NCBI GenBank assembly: GCA_016926475.1
Contig: JAFGON010000024.1
Location: forward strand, 1-20,695
DNA from: a candidate division WOR-3 bacterium
GTDB lineage: Bacteria > SDB-A
Length of the DNA: 20,695 nt
Direction: 5' to 3'
This document shows, one piece after another, positions 9,001 through 14,061 of the stretch. The translations under genes were made by a program, and so were the position numbers. Below the pieces are notes generated by a model. That model was given only the letters and a program-made list of their open reading frames with translations, was not told where the DNA came from and did no database searches. Within the stretch, counting starts at the first letter, position 1. Each line of letters begins with the position of its first letter.

Positions 9001-10144
9001 AGACAAGATAACTGCCGCCGCTTCAATTTCAAACATAGGTTTTATTCGGCACTACAAGTGTGAATACGAAAAAGCTCTCGAAGAATATCAAAAAGCGGAA
9101 GAGATCACTCGTGAAATCGGCGACAACAAGGGGCTTTGTCTTTCTTTGATGAATTTGGGATGCGTTTATAACGACATAAACAAAATTGGCAAATCGATTT
9201 TGTGTTTTGAAAAATCTCTCGGTATCGCTCTTGAAATGAATTTTAAAAAGCAGATTATTTTCAACTACATTAACTTAGGCAACAGTTACAACAATATGAG
9301 GATTTCAAAAAAAGCGATTGAATTCACCAAAAAAGCTTTGCCCTATGCTTTGGAGCTAAATGATTACGTGGCTTTGGCGAGAATAAACGAAAATTTAGGA
9401 AACATCTACAGGAAAAAAGGAGACGTTGAAAAGGCCATTAAGCACTACAACGATGATTTGAAATACCTCGAATTGTCTCAAGACTACAAATGGATGTTTT
9501 ATGTTTTGGAGAAAATGGCTGATATCGAATTTGATATGATGAATTACAAAAAGTCTCTTGATTACGCGAAGAAAGCTCTGGTTTTGAGCAGAAAACAGGA
9601 TTATCCCGAGGGGCAGACAGATATTCTGATGTTCATCGCACGCCTCTTTTTGGAAACCGGAAAATACCAGAAAGCAGAAATATACGTAAAAAAAGCTGAA
9701 AGCCAGGTCGGTATGTGCAAGGACAAGGAGGTTACAGCTCTATACTACATCAACAGAGCATACTTTGAAGAAAAAAAAAGTAAAACCGAAGGTTTGCCCA
9801 TAAAGCATGAAGGGGTTGACAGGGTTGAAGAGTTGATGAACAAAGCACTTGAAATAATTGAAGACGTGAAATTTGAAAGTTTGAAACTAGAATATTACTA
9901 TTCCTGGGGTTTGATCTTCAGAGAAAGAGAACTGTTAAGAGAATCTCTGCAAAACCTAAAAGAGGCCATGAAATTGGCAAAAAAAAGGAATGACGAAGAA
10001 AGAAAATTAAAAGTCTATACGCAGATGTATTTGCTGTATAAAAAAACAGACAGCCAGAAAGCGCGTTTTTTCTATGAAAAGGCGAGAAAGGCTTTATTGA
10101 AAACCCGAAACTACAAAAGAGTCGAGTGGCTAAAAAATATTTAG
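6026..10144 (+). CDS. Soluble adenylyl cyclase-like protein: tandem class III cyclase domains, NTPase, TPR
   Basis: A 1372-residue cytosolic protein, with no membrane segment or signal peptide. Cyclase domain 1 (about 18-160) has FADVVGFT with metal Asp26 and FIGDAI with metal Asp76; the Asn/Arg pair of the usual G-D-x-V-N-x3-R motif is replaced by lysines (146, 150). Cyclase domain 2 (about 203-380) lacks both metal Asp residues (Gln213, Ser256) but keeps GDAVNTTSR with Asn324 and Arg328. The two together can form one complete active site, as in animal soluble adenylyl cyclase. An AAA/STAND-type NTPase follows: Walker A GEPGIGKT (412-419, Lys418) and probable Walker B Asp539 in VVFDSF. From about 780 to the end there are repeated helical pairs of TPR type, for example near INENLGNIYRKKGDVEKAI. 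Expected product is cAMP; cGMP cannot be excluded. The ATG at 6026 has no ribosome site; MNPFL places FADVVGF at residue 24, as in homologues. Confidence 0.85.
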   Translation: MNPFLPGEIDLVFAKKTRPGALLFADVVGFTALSEKFSERGISGTGELTELLDSCFESILSVVRKHGGDIIEFIGDAILVKYENMDQAKKCSTQMIKTIKSFSDIETSAGKFSLSMKIVLGKGSWKELILGTQEKLLLFLTGNILKEMAKAGEKKALISFAKSAERRKMTRKTDLKMKFRIAGKKKFNPNIPIEISRKSSLGEFRSVACVFFQIKGYDEDNPDYEDINRIIVIAQKTAEKFGGWLNCVDNVRKNGSRILVLFGAPTAYGGEGERAVKFAMELTRLCNESAQISVCASAGAGFVFAGMIGDKKRKKYSVIGDAVNTTSRILDGLEKGAIVVTEDLFRMTKDKIRYSRLKSVRVKGKKYPLKRYRPESVIFETPVLGRFLGREEEIRRAREMISKGSCSIMIKGEPGIGKTRFLDELSRFAEKKGYKTFKTRAEENRPAFEPFAGLVRGMCAIEKSDGDSEIVFKIKKTIGERSADDKISSAGVLSEMFFGIESGDERFKKLNPEIRKQNLVEALLELMKSFQGKLCVVFDSFQWVKKEDFDVLDFIQSSLLGYSRAEVCFLMASRKDEFPATNIKAFENAKIEIGPMNENYFKIFTEKLLGDKKIEKSLLNTIMAKSDRNPFYAEQILFYLKDKKMISEKKGTWSAEINYKNENLPENLFSIIVSRIEKIGESAKDCLKVASAVGMNFRAETLENVLKKSVSKEIKLGVEAGILSVIDRGETAYCFTHALYKDVLYQTIISEEKKNIHGAIARYFEKKLNTKTRENLSLVSMHFDLSENWRKAYGYMFDAGLKSAEKYLNEEANFHFERALIIARDHLKSKTMEANAAKELANLCYYTGEYDKSLHWTSVFEKLSPKNSLVGSKVARFRSRCARGEKEFRKTLKSLEKNIKALKTSSQIQKRERIQNYISQAFLHRSLYEPQKALEVIGLAENELKKLDSHFLDDKIETSILQEKASAMIFSFDYANAMKYYEEAFNKAVKTGDKITAAASISNIGFIRHYKCEYEKALEEYQKAEEITREIGDNKGLCLSLMNLGCVYNDINKIGKSILCFEKSLGIALEMNFKKQIIFNYINLGNSYNNMRISKKAIEFTKKALPYALELNDYVALARINENLGNIYRKKGDVEKAIKHYNDDLKYLELSQDYKWMFYVLEKMADIEFDMMNYKKSLDYAKKALVLSRKQDYPEGQTDILMFIARLFLETGKYQKAEIYVKKAESQVGMCKDKEVTALYYINRAYFEEKKSKTEGLPIKHEGVDRVEELMNKALEIIEDVKFESLKLEYYYSWGLIFRERELLRESLQNLKEAMKLAKKRNDEERKLKVYTQMYLLYKKTDSQKARFFYEKARKALLKTRNYKRVEWLKNI

Positions 10145-10145
10145 A

Positions 10146-10664
10146 CTAAAAAAAGGGCTCGGTCGCTTCGACGTGTAATATTTCGCCGTAAAATACCCTG
10201 TGGTAATCCTTTTCCGGGTAGCACTTTGGGATATAGTCGTCGAGAAAATTACCGGGTATCAAGTCCCCCCAATAAATTTTCCTGCATTCAATCGCCAGAT
10301 CAGCTTCTACAAAAGAAGGAGCAGGAACTTTTTTTGATTTTTCGACGTGAAGCCTCGTCAGAGATATTTTATCGCAGTCCTTGCCTGATTTTGAGCCCAA
10401 AAAAGAGAGGTCATTTTGAAACTCTTGGGGAAAAGAGCAAAGCGTAAAGAAGGGATAATTGTTGCAAAAACTCCATGTATGCCTCGTGGGCCTCACGAAT
10501 ATCTGCGCGAAAGGCTTGTTCCATACGGTTCCGAAACTGCCCCAGCCGACGGTCATAGTGTTAAAATTATCTTCGTCGCCGCATGTGAGAAGAAGCCATG
10601 TTTTTTGCCATATGTTGAAGATTTTCAAAGACAATTTTTCTATAGCAGTTTCTTTTCGTTTCAT
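10146..10664 (-). CDS. Flavin reductase-like, FMN-binding split-barrel protein
   Basis: A 172-residue protein of the flavin reductase-like family, which binds FMN in a split beta-barrel. Recognisable parts are NTMTVGWGSFGTVWNKP (about 35-51), the FVRPTRHTW segment next to it, and the late core strand EADLAIECR, all in the usual order. Members reduce flavin for a partner oxygenase or act in redox stress; the partner is unknown. The ATG at 10664 has GGGAG 4 bases upstream. Its stop is one base from the stop of the convergent cyclase gene, leaving no room for a terminator, so the two transcripts probably overlap. It is divergent from the beta-propeller gene, with 48 bases between the starts. Confidence 0.8.
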   Translation of the reverse strand: MKRKETAIEKLSLKIFNIWQKTWLLLTCGDEDNFNTMTVGWGSFGTVWNKPFAQIFVRPTRHTWSFCNNYPFFTLCSFPQEFQNDLSFLGSKSGKDCDKISLTRLHVEKSKKVPAPSFVEADLAIECRKIYWGDLIPGNFLDDYIPKCYPEKDYHRVFYGEILHVEATEPFF

Positions 10665-10674
10665 AATTCTCCCG

Positions 10675-10704
10675 CTGTCAAACTTTCCTTTGAAATGCTA
10701 TCAT
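10675..10704 (+). promoter_or_regulatory. Candidate extended -10 promoter for the beta-propeller gene
   Basis: CTGTCA (10675-10680, 4 of 6) is followed after 18 bases by TATCAT (10699-10704) with TGC before it, a TG-extended -10. The box ends 8 bases before the ATG at 10713, and no ribosome site is present, so the message may be leaderless. TATCATGATA (10699-10708) is a perfect 10-base palindrome, so the same box could also serve the divergent flavin reductase gene. Confidence 0.38.
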
Positions 10705-10712
10705 GATAAGAC

Positions 10713-12200
10713 ATGTTAAAAAAGGAAAAGATAGTCCAGATTTCGTTTTTTTTGTTTTTTCTCAGAAAAATGCTCATGCCTTTTGAAGCTTCAATCCATG
10801 AAAACATCAAACCCGAGACGCCCCACCAGATTGAAATAATCAACGGAACATTTCTTGGAGGAGAAGGCCGGAATTACTACGGCGAGAATCCTCCAGACAG
10901 ACTTGACGTTATATGGAAGACTGTCCTCGGAACAGGGACTACGAGAGTTGGATCGAGCGGAGAGAGGAGATGGAGCGGAAGCGGATGGACGGGTCAACCT
11001 CTCATGGTTAAACACGGAGAGACATACTACATAATTCAAGGTGCTTTCGACCACAACCTGAAAAAAATCAGGGCTGAAACAGGAGAACTGGTCTGGCAAT
11101 ACAGATTCGACGACGTCATAAAAGGAACAGGGACGGTTGTTTTGATGCCTTGGATCGGAGACAGTGTGAATTCGGTCTTCATTGTTCAGGGGAGCAGGCT
11201 GGGGACGAGTAACAGCCTCCAATCTTCTATTGTACCAAGCCTGAGAGCGGTTTCATTTTTTACCGGGGAAGAACTCTGGCGATTCAACGTGAAGAGAACA
11301 GATAGCTACAGCAGAGACGCGGATGGATCAGGCATTATGATAGACAGTTTGTTTTATATAGGTCTTGAAAACGGAATTTTCACAGTTTTGAATCCGGACC
11401 CTACCCGCCTTGAAACACGAGACGGAATCCCGCAGCCTCAAATCGTAAAAGAGATTTTTTTGTATGAAGAATCTGACAGGCAGAAACACGGAGGTAATCT
11501 CGTTGTAGAATCATCGGTCTCGAGAATAGGCAAAACTCTGTATATCTGCGCCGGATCAGGACATGTCTATGGAATTGACGTTGAAAGCAAGGAAATAGTC
11601 TGGGATTATTTCATAGGCTCCGACATAGATGCTTCTCCTGTGGTCACTTATGATTCATGCCTTCTGGTTTCTATTGAAAAACAATATATACCCGGAAAAG
11701 GGGGTGTTTTCAAACTTGACCCTTCCAAGCCCCCGGATTCCTCTGTCGTTTGGTTTTTTCCCACCGGAAATAAAAATTTCGCCGACTGGAGAGGAGGGGT
11801 CGTGGGTTCCTGCGCTGTAAACGACAGATACAGGTCTTACGGTTATCCAGCTTTAGCAGCCTTTACGGGTATTGACGGCAATGTTTATGTCGTCCAGCAC
11901 GATTCACTTGATCCTGAGGGTAAAAAGGCTGTCAGCCCTGATGGGTTTGCAGAATTCCCCCTTCCGAAAATAGTATTCTCAGATTACATCGGGCCGAGCA
12001 TCGCCACGCCGCTGCTGTTTGAAAGTAAATTGATAGTCCCTTCATACAACGGGCTTTTTCTGTATTCCTGGACCCCGAACCTAAATTTCTTTCTTTTGGA
12101 CAAGTTCACGACCGGTTTTGAATCTACGCCTTTTGTCTGGGACAGAAGAATATATATCGGCTCGCGTGACGGATACCTTTACTGTTTCGGGGAGAACTGA
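10713..12200 (+). CDS. PQQ-like beta-propeller repeat protein, probably exported
   Basis: A 495-residue protein with PQQ/BamB-type propeller blades. Typical blade units read as a sugar-like 'A/D-x-x-TGE-hh-W' turn: RAETGELVWQYRF, AVSFFTGEELWRF, GIDVESKEIVWDYF, and a last strand IYIGSRDGYLYCFGEN at the C-terminus. Such proteins serve as scaffolds (BamB), enzymes (quinoprotein dehydrogenases) or surface sensors. No haem-binding CxxCH or clear PQQ ligand set is seen, so an enzymatic role is not supported. The N-terminus has a short hydrophobic stretch (residues 8-17) followed by RKM, which is not a clean signal peptide; a start further downstream would remove it. It faces the flavin reductase gene across a short divergent region. 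Confidence 0.75.
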   Translation: MLKKEKIVQISFFLFFLRKMLMPFEASIHENIKPETPHQIEIINGTFLGGEGRNYYGENPPDRLDVIWKTVLGTGTTRVGSSGERRWSGSGWTGQPLMVKHGETYYIIQGAFDHNLKKIRAETGELVWQYRFDDVIKGTGTVVLMPWIGDSVNSVFIVQGSRLGTSNSLQSSIVPSLRAVSFFTGEELWRFNVKRTDSYSRDADGSGIMIDSLFYIGLENGIFTVLNPDPTRLETRDGIPQPQIVKEIFLYEESDRQKHGGNLVVESSVSRIGKTLYICAGSGHVYGIDVESKEIVWDYFIGSDIDASPVVTYDSCLLVSIEKQYIPGKGGVFKLDPSKPPDSSVVWFFPTGNKNFADWRGGVVGSCAVNDRYRSYGYPALAAFTGIDGNVYVVQHDSLDPEGKKAVSPDGFAEFPLPKIVFSDYIGPSIATPLLFESKLIVPSYNGLFLYSWTPNLNFFLLDKFTTGFESTPFVWDRRIYIGSRDGYLYCFGEN

Positions 12201-12227
12201 TAAACAAACTGGAACCAGTGATGCGAC

Positions 12228-12402
12228 ATGCCTGAATTCAACCTTGAGTTTATAAAGCACAATGGAATGGATGAGTGGCTAATTGAACAGGGAAAAAAAT
12301 GGACATGAGGCTTTTGCGGAGAGACTCAAAAACAACCAACGGGTCATGAACGAACCGAGGGGAAGGTTTCGTTCCTGGAGAAAGCACATTCTGTTCAACT
12401 GA
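12228..12402 (+). pseudogene. Small ORF split by a +1 frameshift at an A7 run
   Basis: From ATG 12228 one frame reads MPEFNLEFIKHNGMDEWLIE then QGKKWT and stops at 12308. The next frame, entered in the run of seven A residues at 12293-12299, reads GHEAFAERLKNNQRVMNEP then RGRFRSWRKHILFN and stops at 12402. Removing one A joins them into a single protein of about 57 residues. Both halves look like one charged, helix-rich polypeptide. It may be an inactivated gene, a sequencing or assembly error in the homopolymer, or a gene expressed through slippage. The ribosome site is weak. An imperfect hairpin (12348-12356 with 12365-12374) lies in the second half. I do not recognise the family. Confidence 0.5.
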
Positions 12403-12410
12403 CGAATAAA

Positions 12411-12872
12411 ATGAATTTGACCTTAGACGAAATACTTCAAAAGATACCGGATATGGAGAATAAATCCAGTGAAAGCACGCTTGTGTATCACTCGCCAGAT
12501 GAAGACGATTTGGATTTCTACATCGAACTTTGCGAGTTTTTCAGGAACTCCGATGATTTAAGCCAGCAAAAAGTATTTGATTGCCTTAGCGAAAAAAAAG
12601 GAATCCTCAACACACTGCTGGGAATGATTTTCGAATCAGCTGAGAATCTAAAAAAGGAGAAAGACGTCTTCTGGCTTAAGACAGGGTTGACCGCGGCGGA
12701 GATTAATGGGAACAGGCTGGATCCGAGAGATTTTCTTCTTGCTCTGGCCGAACTCTACGTTTCTGCAATAAAAGCCGGCATCAACCCGGACAGTTTTTTT
12801 GACGCGGCAAAAAAGGCGGTTCCGAAGAATTTCAAGGATTATCCGGTTGTAAAAAACAGGGTAGGCGGTTAA
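12411..12872 (+). CDS. Hypothetical acidic protein
   Basis: A 153-residue soluble protein that I do not recognise. It is acidic at the N-terminus (PDEDDLDFYIELCEFF) and appears largely alpha-helical. The C-terminal part (NRLDPRDFLLALAELYVSA then IKAGINPDSFFDAAKKAVP) has the look of a conserved helical bundle. No signal peptide, membrane segment or catalytic motif is visible. The start ATG is 9 bases after the stop of the frameshifted small ORF and has no good ribosome site, so it may be translated by reinitiation from that ORF. The OsmC gene follows after 54 bases. Codon use resembles its neighbours. Confidence 0.7.
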   Translation: MNLTLDEILQKIPDMENKSSESTLVYHSPDEDDLDFYIELCEFFRNSDDLSQQKVFDCLSEKKGILNTLLGMIFESAENLKKEKDVFWLKTGLTAAEINGNRLDPRDFLLALAELYVSAIKAGINPDSFFDAAKKAVPKNFKDYPVVKNRVGG

Positions 12873-12926
12873 GATAAATTTTTAACCCTTTTAAAAGACT
12901 GAAGAACCAGGAAAAACGGAGGGTAA

Positions 12927-13334
12927 ATGAAAGCTTCATCGCATTGGCTGGAAAAGTATAAAACAAAAATTGATGACGGAAGAGGGCACGAAATCCTGTC
13001 TGACCAGACCCCCGATTACGGAGGAGACGACACTGGTCCCACGCCTCTTGACCTTGTGGTAATGGGTTTAGCCGGATGTGTTAATGTCCTGTATGTTATG
13101 GTCGCTCAGAAAATGAGGCTCAAATATAAGACTTTACAGGTCGATGTGGAAGCAGATAAACCAAAAGAAGCCAGGACTATTGAAAGGGCAAGGATCGTTT
13201 TGAAAATCAATACAGCAGAAGACGATAGTAAAGTGCAAAAATGCCTTGAGCAAGCTGAAGCAATGTGCCCTATCGGAGCTATTTTTCAAATGGCTGGAAT
13301 TGAAATTAAGAGCAGGTTCGAAAAGGTTGGATAA
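12927..13334 (+). CDS. OsmC/Ohr family protein (YhfA-like)
   Basis: A 135-residue protein of the OsmC family, which includes thiol-dependent peroxidases of organic hydroperoxides. It has GPTPLDLVVMGLAGC with the first conserved Cys51 on the central helix, and EAMCPIG with the second, Cys114. The short N-terminus and the segment DDGRGHEILSD resemble the YhfA-type subgroup, whose peroxidase activity is less certain than that of OsmC or Ohr. It is a cytosolic homodimer in the family. The ATG has GGAGG 4 bases upstream. The unknown membrane protein gene starts 10 bases after its stop, so the two are probably cotranscribed. Confidence 0.88.
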   Translation: MKASSHWLEKYKTKIDDGRGHEILSDQTPDYGGDDTGPTPLDLVVMGLAGCVNVLYVMVAQKMRLKYKTLQVDVEADKPKEARTIERARIVLKINTAEDDSKVQKCLEQAEAMCPIGAIFQMAGIEIKSRFEKVG

Positions 13335-13344
13335 AGCGGTTTTT

Positions 13345-13968
13345 ATGATAAAAAAAACAAGCCGAACCCAAGGTTTTAAACTTTCTGTGTTGTTCTATCC
13401 TTTTTTTCCGTTTCTCGGATTATTTTTTGGAGTTTCCGTGACGAGTATTGCCGTATTTAACACGTTTTCTTGGGCGGTAGTTGTATCCGCTTTTGTCGCA
13501 TTAGGGTTTTTACTCCATTTTTATTTTTTCAAATGCCTTAGAGCTAATATTTTTTACCTTGAAAATTCTTCTGTCACAGCGGCCTACATTCTCTATGCCT
13601 TGGTCATATCCCTGCTTTTTAAGACGATTTTTATCCATAACTTGATACTGTCTTTTGTCGCCGGAGTTTTTATACGGAGAAGAAAAGAATTTTTTGGAGA
13701 GAGTTTTTCGCCTGTCTGGGATGGTCTGAAAACTTGTTCGCTGACTTTGCCGGTGTCTTTTGTAAGTTATGCAGTATATAGAAGCTCTTTGTCTGGAAGG
13801 TTTACGATGTTTCCGGACTATACCCCTGAAGGCATTTTCCTCTCTTCAGGCGACTATCTTTGGACTGCCGTTGTTCTTTCAGCTTTGTTTTCTCTTACGG
13901 CAGCTCTGACACTCTCGGGGTTGTTTTTTTTCACCGGGAGAGAGCCGGTTGACCCAGAAAAAATTTAG
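13345..13968 (+). CDS. Hypothetical polytopic membrane protein
   Basis: A 207-residue hydrophobic protein of unknown function. Starting at the ATG at 13345 (MIKKTSRTQGFK), it shows about six hydrophobic segments: two after the basic N-terminus (near LFYPFFPFLGLFFG and WAVVVSAFVALGFLL), two near residues 70-105, and two in the last 80 residues (near LTLPVSFVSYAVY and WTAVVLSALFSLTAALTL). Charged loops RRRKEF and REPVDPE lie between or after them. The frame is open upstream into the OsmC gene to 13246, but that part is not membrane-like and reads the OsmC coding sequence out of frame, so it is left out. The ribosome site is weak, which suggests coupling with osmC-like translation. No transporter signature is recognised. 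Confidence 0.65.
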   Translation: MIKKTSRTQGFKLSVLFYPFFPFLGLFFGVSVTSIAVFNTFSWAVVVSAFVALGFLLHFYFFKCLRANIFYLENSSVTAAYILYALVISLLFKTIFIHNLILSFVAGVFIRRRKEFFGESFSPVWDGLKTCSLTLPVSFVSYAVYRSSLSGRFTMFPDYTPEGIFLSSGDYLWTAVVLSALFSLTAALTLSGLFFFTGREPVDPEKI

Positions 13969-13977
13969 GATTAAGAT
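13949..13977 (+). promoter_or_regulatory. Candidate promoter for the KamA-family gene
   Basis: TTGACC (13949-13954, 5 of 6 to the -35 consensus) and TAAGAT (13972-13977, 4 of 6) are spaced by 17 bases. The predicted start near 13984 would give a leader of about 48 bases up to the AGGAGG at 14022-14027. The -35 lies inside the end of the membrane-protein gene. Confidence 0.3.
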
Positions 13978-14021
13978 ATAACTAAGAATCTAAATCAGTA
14001 TAAATCAAGCCTAAAAATAAC

Positions 14022-14034
14022 AGGAGGAATCCTG
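14022..14034 (+). promoter_or_regulatory. Strong Shine-Dalgarno site followed by an in-frame CTG
   Basis: AGGAGG at 14022-14027 is the best ribosome site near this gene. Four bases on, the codon CTG at 14032-14034 is in frame with the KamA reading frame and no stop lies between. The spacing equals that of other genes here (GGAGG plus 4). No ATG, GTG or TTG in the right frame sits at this distance; the nearest is the TTG at 14062, 34 bases away. A CTG start would add ten residues. Confidence 0.4.
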
Positions 14035-14061
14035 AATAAAAGAGATGGTATTTCGATTATA

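Noticed and set aside
10791-11222. Minus-strand open frame of 143 codons inside the beta-propeller gene
   Set aside because: Fully inside a gene with a clear repeat pattern on the other strand, with no ribosome site or recognisable motif.
12209-12220. Inverted repeat ACTGG-AA-CCAGT downstream of the beta-propeller gene
   Set aside because: The stem is too short and has no U-run for a terminator; it could be an operator half-site pair but nothing else supports that.
12348-12374. Imperfect GAACGAA/TTCGTTC hairpin as a LexA box or a frameshift stimulator
   Set aside because: The arms are 8 bases apart with extra bases, not the GAAC-N4-GTTC layout, and it is about 49 bases from the A7 run, too far for a typical stimulator; it may simply be coding sequence.
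13246-13344. Upstream extension of the membrane-protein frame into the OsmC gene
   Set aside because: The extension reads the OsmC coding bases out of frame and adds no conserved segment; the ATG at 13345 gives a natural basic start before the first hydrophobic segment.
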